Position numbers and translations under genes: made by a program. A stretch of DNA of 64,000 bases from Promineifilum sp. (GTDB lineage Bacteria; Chloroflexota; Anaerolineae; Promineifilales; Promineifilaceae), in assembly GCA_017983515.1 (NCBI GenBank), contig JAGOBF010000002.1, positions 1 through 64,000 on the forward strand. Reading direction: 5' to 3'. Below the pieces are notes generated by a model. The model had not been told where the DNA came from and ran no database searches. It saw only the letters and a program-made list of their open reading frames with translations. Below, in pieces: positions 1-10,079 of the stretch (position 1 is the first letter of the stretch; each line of letters opens with the position of its first letter).

Positions 1-209
1 GCTACCGGCCGCAGTTCTACATCCGCACGATGGACGTGACGGGCATGATCACCCTGCCGGAAGGGGTGGAGATGGTTATGCCGGGCGACAACATCAACAT
101 GAAGGTGGAGTTGATCACCCCCGTGGCCCTGGAAGAAGGCGCGCGCTTCGCCATTCGCGAAGGCGGCCTGACTGTCGGCGCCGGCGTCATTACCAAGATC
201 ATTAAGTAA
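1..209 (+). CDS. tuf: Elongation factor Tu, C-terminal end (partial)
   Basis: The reading frame enters from the window edge and ends at TAA 207-209, giving the last 68 residues. They match domain III of EF-Tu: [12 protein letters not shown], then the region around RFAIREGG and a terminal VITKIIK. EF-Tu delivers aminoacyl-tRNA to the ribosome as a GTP complex. It sits 25 bases before rpsJ on the same strand, the usual str-to-S10 arrangement, and is probably cotranscribed with it. The GTPase domain lies outside the window. Confidence 0.95.
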   Translation, partial: YRPQFYIRTMDVTGMITLPEGVEMVMPGDNINMKVELITPVALEEGARFAIREGGLTVGAGVITKIIK

Positions 210-234
210 AGGGCAGGCGGTAACGAGGCAAGTT

Positions 235-543
235 ATGTCGAAACAGAGAATCCGTATCCGGTTGAAGGCGTACGATCATCGAGTTCTAGACCAGTCTGCC
301 AAGCGCATCGTCGGCACGGCCGAGCGCACGGGCGCGCGGGTCATCGGCCCTGTGCCGTTGCCGACCCGTTTGGAGCGCTTTACAGTTCGCCGTAGTCCTT
401 TCATCGATAAGGACTCGCAAGAGCATTTCGAGATCAGGACTCACAAGCGGTTGATCGATGTGATCAACCCCGACTCGAAAACGATTGATACGCTGATGCG
501 GCTCAACTTGCCGGCCGGTGTGGACATCGAGATTTCGCTCTAG
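235..543 (+). CDS. rpsJ: 30S ribosomal protein S10
   Basis: 102 residues, the normal length for S10, starting ATG. It contains the S10 signature region [21 protein letters not shown] in the middle and the conserved GVDIEISL end. S10 binds the 30S head and also serves in antitermination with NusB. It is the first gene of the S10 operon and is followed 35 bases later by rplC. Confidence 0.97.
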   Translation: MSKQRIRIRLKAYDHRVLDQSAKRIVGTAERTGARVIGPVPLPTRLERFTVRRSPFIDKDSQEHFEIRTHKRLIDVINPDSKTIDTLMRLNLPAGVDIEISL

Positions 544-578
544 GCACGAACGGCCATCGAGCGCCGGGAGGTTAACTC

Positions 579-1241
579 GTGAAAGGTTTGATAGGCAAGA
601 AAGTGGGTATGACGCAGGTCTTCGATGATGCAGGCGTCGTGACACCCGTGACCATCATCCAGGCCGGTCCCTGCTTTGTGACCCAGGTCAAGGATGCGAA
701 GAACGATGGCTATACGGCCGTCCAACTGGGCTTTGGTGAGGTATCGTCGAAGCGACTGACCAAGGGTCAACAGGGACATCTGGGCGTTCTGAAAGGCGAC
801 AAGAAAGGTCGCCGCAAGAACAAAGGCATCCCGGCCGTTCGCCACCTGCGCGAGTTCCGCACGAGCAGCGCCGGCGACTATCAGGTTGGACAAGCGCTGA
901 CGGTGGAGCAATTCACCATAGGCGACAAGGTCGACGTGATAGGCAAGACGAAGGGCCGCGGGTTCTCGGGTGTCGTCAAGCGTCATGGCTTTGCTGGGGG
1001 TGTGCGCACCCACGGCCAGTCGGACCGCTGGCGCGCCCCCGGTTCCATCGGTTCGGCCACTGAGATGGCTCGTGTTCCGAAGGGCAAGACGATGGCCGGC
1101 CGCATGGGCAACGAGCGTCTGACTGCCCAGAATCTGGAAGTGATCCGGATTGACGCCGAGCGGAATCTGATTGCAATTAAAGGTGCGGTGCCGGGCGCGA
1201 AAGGCGGCCTGGTCATTATCCGCGATGCGGCCAAGGGCTAA
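579..1241 (+). CDS. rplC: 50S ribosomal protein L3
   Basis: 220 residues with a GTG start placed behind a GGGAGG site. The opening [13 protein letters not shown] is typical. The central loop that reaches the peptidyl-transferase centre is visible at about residues 128-165 ([13 protein letters not shown], then [16 protein letters not shown]). L3 nucleates 50S assembly. Second gene of the S10 operon. Confidence 0.97.
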   Translation: MKGLIGKKVGMTQVFDDAGVVTPVTIIQAGPCFVTQVKDAKNDGYTAVQLGFGEVSSKRLTKGQQGHLGVLKGDKKGRRKNKGIPAVRHLREFRTSSAGDYQVGQALTVEQFTIGDKVDVIGKTKGRGFSGVVKRHGFAGGVRTHGQSDRWRAPGSIGSATEMARVPKGKTMAGRMGNERLTAQNLEVIRIDAERNLIAIKGAVPGAKGGLVIIRDAAKG

Positions 1242-1288
1242 GACAACCGACCACCGTGTGGACACGAGTTGTTTTGGGAGACACAACG

Positions 1289-1960
1289 ATGGAACTTCCA
1301 GTTTATAACATGGCCGGCGAACAGGTGAGCACGTTTGAGCTCCCGGCCACCATTTTCGAAGCGGCGGTTAACCGCGATCTGATGCACCAGGCCTTGATTA
1401 GGCAGTTGGCCAACGCGCGTCTGGGCACCCATAAAGCCAAGACCCGTTCCGAGGTCAATCGCACCACGGCCAAGGTTTATCGCCAGAAAGGCACCGGCCG
1501 CGCGCGCCATGGCAGCCGGAAGGCGCCTATCTTCATTGGCGGCGGCAAGGCCCACGGGCCACTGCCGCGCAAATATACGAAGAATATGCCGCGCAAAATG
1601 CGTCGGGCCGCGCTCTGTTCGGCTCTGTCCGTCAAGGCGGATCAAGGCGACATCGTCCTGCTTGATCAGATCAGCATGGACGTTCCCAAGACCAAGAGTA
1701 TGGCGGCTATGATGAGCACACTGACGAACGGCGAGACAGCTTTGTTGCTCCTGGCCGATCGTAACGAGACAGTGGAAAAGTCGGCGCGTAATCTGACCGA
1801 TGTCAAGACGTTGCGGGCTAACTACCTGAACATTCGCGATCTGTTGGGCTACAGCAAAATCGTGATGCCTCTGGCGGCGCTCGACGTCGTCTCCAGTTTC
1901 CTGGAACAGGATGTGGATGACGAATGGATTGACGCCGAAGACGCCGCGGTGGAGGGGTAA
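1289..1960 (+). CDS. rplD: 50S ribosomal protein L4
   Basis: 223 residues from ATG 1289. A longer reading from GTG 1256 is possible, but the site TTGGGAG sits properly spaced before 1289 and L4 proteins begin like MELPVYN. The conserved basic loop [19 protein letters not shown] is at about residues 64-82. L4 lines the exit tunnel; in enterobacteria it also regulates its own operon, which cannot be judged here. Confidence 0.95.
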   Translation: MELPVYNMAGEQVSTFELPATIFEAAVNRDLMHQALIRQLANARLGTHKAKTRSEVNRTTAKVYRQKGTGRARHGSRKAPIFIGGGKAHGPLPRKYTKNMPRKMRRAALCSALSVKADQGDIVLLDQISMDVPKTKSMAAMMSTLTNGETALLLLADRNETVEKSARNLTDVKTLRANYLNIRDLLGYSKIVMPLAALDVVSSFLEQDVDDEWIDAEDAAVEG

Positions 1961-1961
1961 C

Positions 1962-2255
1962 ATGCATTGGCGAGACATCATCCGCCGGCCGGTAGTGACC
2001 GAGAAGAGCAACTTTCTGGCCGACGTTAATAATCAATATACATTTGTCGTTCATCCCCGCGCGAACAAAATGCAGGTGAAACAAGCTATTGAGCTGGCCT
2101 GGCCTAACGTGCGCGTGGCGAAGATCCGCATCGCCAACATGCCCGCTAAGCGTGCTCGTCGTCTACGACGTATCACCGTCCGCAAGGCTGGTTGGAAGAA
2201 GGCCGTCGTCACGTTGCAGCCCGGCGGCCGGATTGACCTGTTTGAAGGCGTATAA
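1962..2255 (+). CDS. rplW: 50S ribosomal protein L23
   Basis: 97 residues from ATG 1962, two bases after the rplD stop. The GGAGG at 1951-1955 inside the rplD end serves as its ribosome site, so a longer frame from 1911 overlapping rplD was not used. It shows [13 protein letters not shown] at the start and the [10 protein letters not shown] stretch typical of L23. L23 sits at the tunnel exit and docks trigger factor and SRP. Confidence 0.95.
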   Translation: MHWRDIIRRPVVTEKSNFLADVNNQYTFVVHPRANKMQVKQAIELAWPNVRVAKIRIANMPAKRARRLRRITVRKAGWKKAVVTLQPGGRIDLFEGV

Positions 2256-2278
2256 GTTGGCGCCTGACCGGAGGAATC

Positions 2279-3118
2279 ATGCCTGTAAAATTATTTAAGC
2301 CAACTTCGCCCGGCCGCCGTGATATGAGTGGCTTTACGTTCGAAGAGATCACGCGCACGAAACCGGAGCGAAGTCTTGTCCATGGTCTGCGCAAGCGCGG
2401 CGGCCGCAATGTTCGCGGCAAGATCACGGTACGCCATCACGGTGGTGGACATAAGCGGCTCTACCGCGAGATCGACTTCAAGCGCGACAAGGCCAACATT
2501 CCGGCCCGTGTGTCGACCATTGAGTATGATCCGAATCGCTCGGCGCGTATCGCCCTTCTGGTGTATGCCGACGGCGAGAAGCGCTATATCCTGGCTCCGT
2601 TGGGGGTCAAGGTGGGCGATTCGCTCCTGAGCGGGGCCAGAGTGGAAATCCGCCCCGGCAATAGCATGCCCCTTAAGAACATCCCGTTGGGCACGACCAT
2701 TCACAACATCGAGATATATGCCGGGCGTGGTGGTCAGTTGGTGCGATCCGCGGGCGTGTCGGCGCAGCTAATGGCCAAGGATCATCCGCAGTATGCGACG
2801 ATTCGTCTGCCATCTGGTGAAGAACGCTACGTTTCGCAGGAATGCATGGCGACCATTGGCCAGGTTGGCAATGTCGAGCACGGCAATATCAAGCTGGGCA
2901 AGGCCGGCCGCAATCGTCATAAGGGCATTCGCCCCTCCGTACGCGGTTCGGTAATGAGCCCCCGGGACCATCCTCATGGGGGTGGCGAGGGTACATCCCC
3001 GATTGGCATGGCGGCGCCCAAGACGCCCTGGGGCAAGGTTGCTCTGGGCAAGCGGACGCGCAATAACAAGGCGACGGACAAGTTTATCTTCCGTCGTCGC
3101 GGCAAGAAGCGTCGTTAG
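2279..3118 (+). CDS. rplB: 50S ribosomal protein L2
   Basis: 279 residues, normal length, behind GGAGG. The conserved loop [18 protein letters not shown] is at about residues 226-243 and carries the His near the peptidyl-transferase centre. The C-terminus is basic (RRRGKKRR). L2 is a primary 23S rRNA binder needed for subunit association. Confidence 0.97.
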   Translation: MPVKLFKPTSPGRRDMSGFTFEEITRTKPERSLVHGLRKRGGRNVRGKITVRHHGGGHKRLYREIDFKRDKANIPARVSTIEYDPNRSARIALLVYADGEKRYILAPLGVKVGDSLLSGARVEIRPGNSMPLKNIPLGTTIHNIEIYAGRGGQLVRSAGVSAQLMAKDHPQYATIRLPSGEERYVSQECMATIGQVGNVEHGNIKLGKAGRNRHKGIRPSVRGSVMSPRDHPHGGGEGTSPIGMAAPKTPWGKVALGKRTRNNKATDKFIFRRRGKKRR

Positions 3119-3178
3119 TCGGATACGGCACGACGGTTGCTGAACGGTAGACCGGCGGCTGGAAAGTGAGGACTGAAT

Positions 3179-3460
3179 ATGTCACGTTCATTGAAGAAAG
3201 GGCCTTTTATCGATCCGAAACTACTCAAGAAAGTTGAGGATCTGAATAGCGTGCGGAAGCGTCAGGTGATCCGCACCTGGTCGCGGACCAGCACCATCTT
3301 TCCGCAAATGGTCGGCCACACAATCGCCGTCTATGATGGTCGCCGCCATATTCCGATCTACATCACGGAAAATATGGTCGGCCACAAGCTGGGCGAGTTC
3401 GCGCCGACGCGCACGTTCCGTGGTCATGTGGCCAAATCGGAGAAGAAGGGACGGAGATAA
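3179..3460 (+). CDS. rpsS: 30S ribosomal protein S19
   Basis: 93 residues beginning [12 protein letters not shown], the family hallmark, with the central [20 protein letters not shown] and terminal TRTFRGH. S19 sits in the 30S head and pairs with S13. The rplV start follows two bases after its stop, suggesting coupled translation. Confidence 0.97.
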   Translation: MSRSLKKGPFIDPKLLKKVEDLNSVRKRQVIRTWSRTSTIFPQMVGHTIAVYDGRRHIPIYITENMVGHKLGEFAPTRTFRGHVAKSEKKGRR

Positions 3461-3462
3461 TC

Positions 3463-3831
3463 ATGGCCGATACATTTGAGGTAAAAGCGATTGCTCGCCA
3501 TATTCCGATGTCGGCGCAAAAGGTACGCCTGGTGGTCGATGCGGTACGCGGCAAAGACGCGGCTGAGGCCATGGATGCTTTACGCTTCATGCCCCAGGGC
3601 GCGGCCGAGCCGGTGTTCAAGTTGATCGCCTCAGCGGTTGCCAATGCTGAAGAGAACTACGGATTGGAGATGGACGATTTGGTGGTGAGCGAGATTTGGG
3701 CCGATGAAGGCCCCCGCCACCGCAAGGCGCCCCACGGCGGCCGTTTTGCCGGGCGTGGCCGCTTTCGTCCGATCGTTCGTCGCTCGTCGCACATCACGGT
3801 CGTATTGGCCGAACGCGAGGCGGCCGCGTAG
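3463..3831 (+). CDS. rplV: 50S ribosomal protein L22
   Basis: 122 residues. It has the conserved opening with MSAQKVRLVVDAVRGK and the end HRKAPHGGRF...RGRFRPIVRRSSHITVVL, the beta-hairpin that reaches into the exit tunnel. Length and order (between rpsS and rpsC) are standard for the S10 operon. Confidence 0.97.
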   Translation: MADTFEVKAIARHIPMSAQKVRLVVDAVRGKDAAEAMDALRFMPQGAAEPVFKLIASAVANAEENYGLEMDDLVVSEIWADEGPRHRKAPHGGRFAGRGRFRPIVRRSSHITVVLAEREAAA

Positions 3832-3870
3832 TCGGCCTAAACTGATCCGGAGTTCCGGATGGAGGAATAA

Positions 3871-4536
3871 GTGGGACGCAAAGTACATCCTGTAGGCTTT
3901 CGTTTAAAGACGATTCGCGATTGGAACGCTCGGTGGTTTGCCGAGGGGACCCGCTATCGCGACTTGCTGCTCGAAGATATGGCCATTCGCCGCATGATCA
4001 AGCAAGACCTCAGCTCGGCGGGCGTCGCCCACGTCGACATCGAGCGTTTTCCAAATCAGGTGCAGGTGACCATTCACACGGCTCGACCGGGTATCGTCAT
4101 TGGCCGCAAGGGCGCCGCCGTCAAAGATTTGCGGCAGAAGCTCAAGGACATGACCGGCAAGACGGTGCGCGTCGAGGTTGAGGAAATCACTCAGCCCGAT
4201 GCCAATGCCCAACTCATTGCCGAGAATATCACCGGGCAGCTGGAGCGGCGCATTTCCCATAGCCGAGCCATGAAGCGCGCTGTCTTGCAGGCGATGCGCG
4301 CCGGCGTCAAGGGCATTCGCATCGAGGCCAACGGCCGGCTCTCCGGCTCCGAAATGGCTCGTAACGAAAAATTATGGGAAGGTCGCGTGCCGCGCAATAT
4401 GATTCGCGCTGATCTGGATTATGGATTCGCCGAAGCATTGACGACTTATGGCCGCATTGGCGTCAAGGTATGGGTCTACAAAGGCGAGATCCTGCCGCAG
4501 CGTGTCGAAGCGACGGACGTATATATTAGCGAGTAA
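3871..4536 (+). CDS. rpsC: 30S ribosomal protein S3
   Basis: 221 residues with a GTG start 6 bases after GGAGGAATAA. It opens MGRKVHPVGFRL and has the type II KH loop GRKG at residues 78-81. The end of the C-terminal domain has GRIGVKVWVYKGEILP. S3 helps form the mRNA entry channel. It is followed by a 78-base gap before rplP, in which nothing clear is seen. Confidence 0.97.
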   Translation: MGRKVHPVGFRLKTIRDWNARWFAEGTRYRDLLLEDMAIRRMIKQDLSSAGVAHVDIERFPNQVQVTIHTARPGIVIGRKGAAVKDLRQKLKDMTGKTVRVEVEEITQPDANAQLIAENITGQLERRISHSRAMKRAVLQAMRAGVKGIRIEANGRLSGSEMARNEKLWEGRVPRNMIRADLDYGFAEALTTYGRIGVKVWVYKGEILPQRVEATDVYISE

Positions 4537-4614
4537 GCGTACTCGGAGACGGAGGCCGACCGGCCATCCGGCGCCACGAACAGCGCATACTGAGTAACTA
4601 GCGGAGAATGTCAC

Positions 4615-5031
4615 ATGTTAATGCCTAAACGCGTAAAGTATCGCAAGCAATTCCGGGGCCGCATGCAGGGTATGGCTAAGGGCGGTACCACGTTGCAGAA
4701 CGGCGAATTCGGCTTGCAGGCGCTTGAGGCGGGCTGGATCACGAGCCGCCAGATTGAGGCGATTCGCCGGTCAATCGTTCGTCAGATGCGCCGTCGCGGC
4801 AAATATTGGATTCGTATCTTCCCCGACAAGCCTGTCACCGCCAAGCCGGCGGAGACGCGCATGGGCAAGGGTAAGGGATCTGTTGATCATTGGGTGGCGG
4901 TCGTCAAGCCCGGCCGGATTATCTTCGAGGTGTCCGGCGTGCCTGACGATATTGCTCTGGAAGCGTTGCGCTCGGCCGGCTACAAGTTGCCGATCCGCAC
5001 CCAGGTTGTCACGCGCGAGGAGGGCCTGTAA
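4615..5031 (+). CDS. rplP: 50S ribosomal protein L16
   Basis: 138 residues opening [19 protein letters not shown], standard for L16, with the later [22 protein letters not shown] stretch. It organises the region around the A-site tRNA. Its TAA (5029-5031) overlaps the ATG of rpmC by one base, so the two are probably translationally coupled. Confidence 0.97.
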   Translation: MLMPKRVKYRKQFRGRMQGMAKGGTTLQNGEFGLQALEAGWITSRQIEAIRRSIVRQMRRRGKYWIRIFPDKPVTAKPAETRMGKGKGSVDHWVAVVKPGRIIFEVSGVPDDIALEALRSAGYKLPIRTQVVTREEGL

Positions 5032-5447
5032 TGGCTAATATCGTCGAACTCAATCAGATGAGCCGAGACAAGCTCGAAAAGACGCTCGAAGAAGCGCGCG
5101 AAGAGATGTTTAACTTGCGTTTCCAGGTGGCCTCGGCCCGGCTGGAGAACACCGCCCGGCTGCGCCAGGTTCGTCGCCAAATCGCCCAGGTGGAAACCAT
5201 CCTTCACCAGAGAGACTTGGTGACCGAAGCGGCCGTGGCCGAACCGGCAATCGCCCAACGGCTGCACGGCAACGAATGGCAGGCCCACGCTCGTTTTGTC
5301 TACGAGGACAGCGCCTGGCAGGTTGAATTTAACGACAAGAGCGGCAAGAAGCTGGCGACGGCTTGGGTTAACCTGAACAAGGCGCGTCCTAAGGGTCGCG
5401 CCGCCCAACAGGCACAGATGGTTATCCGCCACGAGGTGGCACGTTAG
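5031..5447 (+). CDS. rpmC: 50S ribosomal protein L29 with long C-terminal extension
   Basis: 138 residues, about twice the usual 60-70. Residues 1-62 are a normal L29: MSRDKLEKTLEEAREEMFNLRFQ, then the helix LENTARLRQVRRQIAQVETIL. Residues 63-138 form an extra segment with a predicted beta-rich centre (WQAHARFVYEDSAWQVEFNDKSG) and a basic Ala/Gln tail. The extension is in the same open frame with no frameshift and no internal Met before its last 10 residues, so it is not a separate gene. L29 lies near the tunnel exit beside L23. The function of the extension is unknown; a clade-specific ribosomal tail is the simplest view. Confidence 0.93.
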   Translation: MANIVELNQMSRDKLEKTLEEAREEMFNLRFQVASARLENTARLRQVRRQIAQVETILHQRDLVTEAAVAEPAIAQRLHGNEWQAHARFVYEDSAWQVEFNDKSGKKLATAWVNLNKARPKGRAAQQAQMVIRHEVAR

Positions 5448-5479
5448 GAAACGTGTAGCAGGAATCGCGAGGTAAAAAG

Positions 5480-5731
5480 ATGAGAGAGCAGCGTAAACGT
5501 CTCGTAGGCGTGGTAACCAGCGACAAAATGGACAAGACCATTGTCGTCGCCGTGTCAACGACTCAACGACACCCGATATACGGCAAGGTCATCAGCCGTA
5601 TGAAAAAATATAAGGCCCACGACGAGAACAACGAAAGCCACATTGGCGATCGCGTGATGATAATTGAATCCCGCCCCTATAGTCGGGAAAAACGATATGC
5701 ACTTGTTTCCGTCCTGGAGCGAGCAGACTAA
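5480..5731 (+). CDS. rpsQ: 30S ribosomal protein S17
   Basis: 83 residues, OB-fold S17: [19 protein letters not shown] at the start and HNENN/VGDRV-like positions [16 protein letters not shown] in the middle. It binds 16S rRNA early in 30S assembly. Normal position after rpmC. Confidence 0.96.
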   Translation: MREQRKRLVGVVTSDKMDKTIVVAVSTTQRHPIYGKVISRMKKYKAHDENNESHIGDRVMIIESRPYSREKRYALVSVLERAD

Positions 5732-5744
5732 GCGAGGCATCCCA

Positions 5745-6116
5745 ATGATTCAGAAGGAAAGTCGTCTCAATGTAGCCGATAATTCGGGAGCCCGCGAACT
5801 CCTGGTGATCCAGGTGATGGGTGGCTCGCGGCGTCGCTATGGCACCGTGGGCGATGTCGTGACCGCGACCGTGAAAAAGGCCACGCCGAATTCGAACGTA
5901 AAGAAGAGCGCTGTCGTGAAGGCCGTCATTGTGCGCACGACCAAAGAGTACAAGCGGGAAGACGGCAGTTATATCCGTTTCGACGATAATGCCGCCGTGA
6001 TCCTGGACGCTGAAGGCAAGAACCCAATCGGCACGCGTATCTTTGGGCCGGTGGCGCGTGAGCTGCGTGACAAGGGCTTTTCGCGAATTTTGTCCCTGGC
6101 GCCCGAATCTCTGTAG
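5745..6116 (+). CDS. rplN: 50S ribosomal protein L14
   Basis: 123 residues from ATG 5745, giving [24 protein letters not shown], the standard L14 start. A frame opening at 5664 would overlap most of the rpsQ end and adds nothing conserved. The C-terminus [24 protein letters not shown] is typical. L14 contacts 16S rRNA at the subunit interface. Confidence 0.96.
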   Translation: MIQKESRLNVADNSGARELLVIQVMGGSRRRYGTVGDVVTATVKKATPNSNVKKSAVVKAVIVRTTKEYKREDGSYIRFDDNAAVILDAEGKNPIGTRIFGPVARELRDKGFSRILSLAPESL

Positions 6117-6150
6117 TCGATGGAATTACAGGGCTGGATAAGGTTAAGTC

Positions 6151-6474
6151 ATGCGAATTAAGGTAAACGATACAGTAGAAGTGATCTCCGGTAACTTCAA
6201 GGGCGTGCGCGGGACGGTCCAGCGCGTTTATCCCAAGAAACAGATGGTTGTCGTCTCCGGGGTCAATATTGTTAAGAAACATCAGAAACCTACGGGAGCC
6301 AGCGGCCGATCACGCGCCCAGGGCGGTATCATCGAATTTGAAGCGCCCCTTCACGTGTCCAACGTGATGCTGGTCGAGTCGAATAGCGGCGATAAAACCC
6401 GCGTCGGCGTGCGCCGCGACGAGAATAACCACGTCGTCCGCTTCTCGAAGAAGTCGGGCGCGGAGCTGGATTAA
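6151..6474 (+). CDS. rplX: 50S ribosomal protein L24
   Basis: 107 residues. KOW motif near the start (DTVEVISGNFKGVRGTVQRV), then VNIVKKHQKPTG and GGIIEFEAPLHVSNVML. L24 initiates 50S assembly. The 116 bases after it, up to rplE, show no convincing gene; a short frame from 6503 runs into rplE in another frame and is ignored. Confidence 0.96.
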   Translation: MRIKVNDTVEVISGNFKGVRGTVQRVYPKKQMVVVSGVNIVKKHQKPTGASGRSRAQGGIIEFEAPLHVSNVMLVESNSGDKTRVGVRRDENNHVVRFSKKSGAELD

Positions 6475-6590
6475 CGGCAATCTATTAAATTAGGCGAGCC
6501 AGATGCCCAAGCGACTCCTGAACCGTGCCCCGCGATATGTGGCGCAGGCGGGAACCGTGGCGATCTGCTACTTAGCCTGGAGGAATCAGT

Positions 6591-7160
6591 ATGGCAACGA
6601 ATTTTACGCCGCTGCCCGAATTGTATCGCGATGAAGTGGTCCCGGCCCTGGTGAAGGAGTTTAATTACTCCAGCGTCATGCAGGCTCCCAAGATCACTAA
6701 GGTCGTGGTCAACGTCGGTTTGGGCGAAGCACTCGATAACGCCAAAGCGATCGAGTTCGCGACGAATGATATTACGATCATCACTGGCCAAAAGCCGGTG
6801 CTGAACAAGGCCAAGAAGTCAATCGCCAGCTTTAAGCTGCGCGAAGGACGTATCATTGGCCTGAAGGTTACGCTGCGAGGCGAGCGCATGTGGGCGTTTC
6901 TAACCCGCCTGATCCACGTGGCCTTGCCGCGAACGCGCGACTTCCAGGGAATATCGCCGGATGCATTTGATGGACGGGGTAATTATACACTGGGGCTGCG
7001 CGAGCAGTTGATCTTTCCCGAGATCGATTATGACAAGATCGACAAGATTCGGGGCATGGAAGTGACGATTGTCACCACGGCCCCGACAGACGAGGAAGGC
7101 CGACGACTGTTGGCCCTGATGGGAATGCCTTTCAAGCGCGAGGTCGCCGAGGCGGCTTAA
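6591..7160 (+). CDS. rplE: 50S ribosomal protein L5
   Basis: 189 residues behind GGAGG. Conserved stretches include [39 protein letters not shown] and [25 protein letters not shown]5 binds 5S rRNA and the P-site tRNA elbow. Length slightly above the common 178-180 because of the tail. Confidence 0.97.
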   Translation: MATNFTPLPELYRDEVVPALVKEFNYSSVMQAPKITKVVVNVGLGEALDNAKAIEFATNDITIITGQKPVLNKAKKSIASFKLREGRIIGLKVTLRGERMWAFLTRLIHVALPRTRDFQGISPDAFDGRGNYTLGLREQLIFPEIDYDKIDKIRGMEVTIVTTAPTDEEGRRLLALMGMPFKREVAEAA

Positions 7161-7178
7161 GTGCCCTGGAGAATATAG

Positions 7179-7361
7179 ATGGCGAAGAAATCAATGATCG
7201 CACGAGAGACGAAGCGGAAATTTCGGGTTCGCGTCCGTAACCGCTGCCAGTTGTGCGGCCGCCCGCGAGGATATATCCGTCGCTTTGGCTTGTGTCGCAT
7301 TTGTTTCCGCGAGCAGGCCCTGAAAGGTAACATTCCGGGTGTCGTCAAGTCGAGTTGGTAG
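7179..7361 (+). CDS. rpsZ: 30S ribosomal protein S14, zinc-binding short type
   Basis: 60 residues, the short zinc-dependent S14. Cysteines C23 and C26 (CQLC) and C39 and C42 (CRIC) form the zinc ribbon, and the end IPGVVKSSW is the family terminus. The zinc-independent long form is not in the window. It lies 12 bases before rpsH. Confidence 0.97.
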   Translation: MAKKSMIARETKRKFRVRVRNRCQLCGRPRGYIRRFGLCRICFREQALKGNIPGVVKSSW

Positions 7362-7373
7362 TAGAGGTGCGCA

Positions 7374-7781
7374 ATGTCAATGACTGATCCGATTGCTGAC
7401 ATGTTGACGCGGATGCGGAATGCCCTAGAAAGGCAGCAGCCGTCGGTCGCCATGCCCCATTCGAAATTGAAGGTCTCGATCGCCGAAGTGCTGAAAAACG
7501 AAGGCTATATCGAGAATTACGAAATTGTGACGCAGGAGAAGTTTCCTACCCTGGTCATTCGTCTGCGTTACGTAGGTGGACGACGCGACCGCCGCTCGGT
7601 CATCAATGGCCTCAAGCGCGTGAGCTCGCCGGGGCGTCGCATTTACGTGGGCAAGAAGGAGATCCCGTGGGTCCTCAGCGGCCTGGGGGTTTCCATCCTG
7701 ACGACCTCGCGAGGCGTCATGACTGACCAGAAGGCCCGCCAACTCGGTCTGGGTGGCGAATTGCTCTGCAAGGTCTGGTAG
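7374..7781 (+). CDS. rpsH: 30S ribosomal protein S8
   Basis: 135 residues. Opens [17 protein letters not shown] and ends with [33 protein letters not shown], the conserved rRNA-binding half. In E. coli S8 is the spc operon repressor; whether that holds here is not visible. Confidence 0.97.
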   Translation: MSMTDPIADMLTRMRNALERQQPSVAMPHSKLKVSIAEVLKNEGYIENYEIVTQEKFPTLVIRLRYVGGRRDRRSVINGLKRVSSPGRRIYVGKKEIPWVLSGLGVSILTTSRGVMTDQKARQLGLGGELLCKVW

Positions 7782-7831
7782 TAGAATTCGACACAAGTCG
7801 GCGGACAGCAGTTCGCCAGGGAGAGTTTGGT

Positions 7832-8374
7832 ATGTCTCGAGTTGGTAGAGCGCCAATACAATTGCCCAAGGGCGTGAGCATCGACATCGCCGGCTCGACG
7901 GTCGCGGTGAAAGGCCCGAAAGGGGAACTCACGCGGACGCTCCATCCGGATATGTCGATCGGCTTGGAGGATGGTGTTTTGAGCGTGACCCGTCCGACTG
8001 ACGGCCGGCAACACCGTTCGCTCCACGGGTTGACCCGCGCCTTGTTGAACAACATGGTCACGGGCGTTAGCACCGGCTATAACAAGGTGCTACTCATCGA
8101 AGGTGTGGGCTATCGCGCCGAGATGGCTGGCCAGCGGTTGGTACTCTATGTGGGCTATTCCCACCCGGTGTACTTTGAGCCTGACAACGGCATCTCCTAT
8201 GCCGTGGAAGAGCGCGGCCGCAAGGTGACCGTCAGCGGAATCGACAAGGAATATGTCGGCGAGATCGCCGCGCGCATACGCAAGCAGCGCCCGCCGGAGC
8301 CTTACAAAGGTAAGGGCATCCGCTATGAGGGCGAAATCGTGCGCCGCAAGGCTGGCAAGACTGGTAAGGTCTAG
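7832..8374 (+). CDS. rplF: 50S ribosomal protein L6
   Basis: 180 residues. Starts [15 protein letters not shown] and has two tandem L6 folds; the second ends with [19 protein letters not shown], the strongly conserved signature. L6 sits near the sarcin-ricin loop and GTPase centre. Confidence 0.97.
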   Translation: MSRVGRAPIQLPKGVSIDIAGSTVAVKGPKGELTRTLHPDMSIGLEDGVLSVTRPTDGRQHRSLHGLTRALLNNMVTGVSTGYNKVLLIEGVGYRAEMAGQRLVLYVGYSHPVYFEPDNGISYAVEERGRKVTVSGIDKEYVGEIAARIRKQRPPEPYKGKGIRYEGEIVRRKAGKTGKV

Positions 8375-8426
8375 AAGTAAGCCGTGTAGCGGTGAAGACC
8401 GCACACGCTAACAGGATAGGGACGTT

Positions 8427-8789
8427 ATGGCAAAGAACATGAATGATCCTCGGAAGCGACGTCAGCGGCGCATCCGTTTGAAGATCTCCGGCACCGCTCA
8501 GCGGCCGCGGTTGAATGTCTTTCGTAGCCTGCATCATATTTATGCCCAGGTGATCGATGACATGGCCGGGCAAACGTTGGTCTCGGCCTCGACAGTGGAC
8601 AAAGAAGTGGTCGATCAGGTGACCGGCAAGAAAAAGCGAGAACAGGCCGCGATTGTGGGCAAGATCGTCGCCCAACGAGCACTAGACGCAGGCATCCAGG
8701 AAGTCGTCTTCGATCGAGGCGGCTATATCTATCACGGCCGGGTCAAAGCCCTGGCCGAAGGTGCGCGCGAGGGCGGGCTGAAGCTGTAG
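8427..8789 (+). CDS. rplR: 50S ribosomal protein L18
   Basis: 120 residues. Basic start ([28 protein letters not shown]) and the end [23 protein letters not shown] are typical. L18 binds 5S rRNA together with L5. Ordinary position between rplF and rpsE. Confidence 0.97.
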   Translation: MAKNMNDPRKRRQRRIRLKISGTAQRPRLNVFRSLHHIYAQVIDDMAGQTLVSASTVDKEVVDQVTGKKKREQAAIVGKIVAQRALDAGIQEVVFDRGGYIYHGRVKALAEGAREGGLKL

Positions 8790-8820
8790 AACGAGGCGAT
8801 AACTCGTTCAGGAGTCAACG

Positions 8821-9354
8821 ATGGGTCAGAGAAGACAACAGAACTTTCGCGAGCAAAAAGATGATTTCGACGAGCGCATCATCGATATCGCCCGTGTTGC
8901 CAAAGTGGTGCAGGGCGGCCGCCGGTTCTCTTTCCGCGTAACGGTCGTCGTGGGCGACAATCGTGGTAAGGTCGGCGTCGGCATCGGCAAAGCCCGAACC
9001 GTGCCGGATGCAATTCGCAAGGCGTTGGAAGCGGCGCGAAAGAACATGAGAACCGTGCCGATGTATGGCACAACTGTGCCGCATGAAGTGATCGGTCGTC
9101 ATGGCGCGGCTAAGGTGCTGCTCAAGCCGGCATCGCCCGGCACCGGCGTCATCGCCGGCGGCGGCGTGCGCGCCGTCATCGAGTCCGCGGGCTATCGCGA
9201 CATCCTGACGAAGTCGCTGGGTAGCTCCAACGTCCTGAATGTAATGATGGCGACGATGGACGGCCTCGATCGGTTGATGGATATTCGCCAGGTGGCGGCC
9301 GACCGGGGTAAGGATGTGAATCAAGTCTCGCCTTTCTGGGGGCGTAAATCATGA
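8821..9354 (+). CDS. rpsE: 30S ribosomal protein S5
   Basis: 177 residues. Contains the double-stranded-RNA-binding segment [25 protein letters not shown] at residues 17-40 and the C-terminal [29 protein letters not shown] region. S5 acts in decoding fidelity and mRNA helicase activity at the entry channel. Its stop overlaps the rpmD start by four bases (ATGA). Confidence 0.97.
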   Translation: MGQRRQQNFREQKDDFDERIIDIARVAKVVQGGRRFSFRVTVVVGDNRGKVGVGIGKARTVPDAIRKALEAARKNMRTVPMYGTTVPHEVIGRHGAAKVLLKPASPGTGVIAGGGVRAVIESAGYRDILTKSLGSSNVLNVMMATMDGLDRLMDIRQVAADRGKDVNQVSPFWGRKS

Positions 9355-9560
9355 CGACGTTACGCATCACCTACAGCAAGAGCGCAATCGGCTACAACGA
9401 GCGGCAGAAAGCAACCGTCAAGGCTCTCGGCTTCAGACGATTGTACGAGACGATCGAACACGAAGATTCGCCGGCCATCCGCGGCATGATCAACAAGATC
9501 AGCCACCTATTGACCGTGGAAGAAGTTGAGACCGGAAAATCGCGGTCCAAGAAGGTCTAG
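9351..9560 (+). CDS. rpmD: 50S ribosomal protein L30
   Basis: 69 residues. It shows the L30 signature: [47 protein letters not shown]. Start ATG overlaps the rpsE stop. The last dozen residues ([11 protein letters not shown]) extend slightly beyond the usual 60. Confidence 0.95.
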   Translation: MTTLRITYSKSAIGYNERQKATVKALGFRRLYETIEHEDSPAIRGMINKISHLLTVEEVETGKSRSKKV

Positions 9561-9564
9561 TGAG

Positions 9565-10023
9565 ATGAAACTCAACGATTTAGGCCCCAACGAGGGTTCG
9601 AAGAAATCACGCAAGCGCGTTGGCCGGGGTATTTCCGCCGGCCAGGGCAAGACAGCCGGCCGCGGCACCAAGGGCCAGGGCGCGCGCAGTGGCGGCGGCA
9701 AAGGCGCTTACTTTGAAGGCGGTCAGTTGCCGTTGGCCCGTCGTCTGCCGTTCAAGCGCGGGTTCACGAATATTCGTCGCGTTGAATATAAGGCCGTCAA
9801 CCTCGACCGGCTGGCCGAGTTCGAATTCGGCGACGAGACCGTCAACCCGGAACTGATGGCCGCTATCGGTCTGATCAAGAAATCGTCCGATCGGGTCGCC
9901 ATTCTGGGCGGGGGCGAGATTGCTGAGGCCCTCACCGTGCAGGCCCATCGCTTCTCGGCGACCGCCAAAGAGAAGATCGAAGCCGCAGGCGGCAAGGCAG
10001 AGGTTATTCCGTTCAATGCCTGA
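9565..10023 (+). CDS. rplO: 50S ribosomal protein L15
   Basis: 152 residues from ATG 9565, giving [22 protein letters not shown], the family opening, four bases after the rpmD stop. A frame from 9526 would overlap rpmD. The Gly-rich arm ([20 protein letters not shown]) is at residues 29-48. L15 is a late 50S assembly protein. Confidence 0.96.
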   Translation: MKLNDLGPNEGSKKSRKRVGRGISAGQGKTAGRGTKGQGARSGGGKGAYFEGGQLPLARRLPFKRGFTNIRRVEYKAVNLDRLAEFEFGDETVNPELMAAIGLIKKSSDRVAILGGGEIAEALTVQAHRFSATAKEKIEAAGGKAEVIPFNA

Positions 10024-10079
10024 TCCGTCTGCAATAGCAGATCGATCGAGCGACACTTGAACCGTGCGGGAGAAATGTA

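Noticed and set aside
6503..6600. Short plus-strand frame between rplX and rplE
   Set aside because: It runs into rplE in another frame and has no family match.
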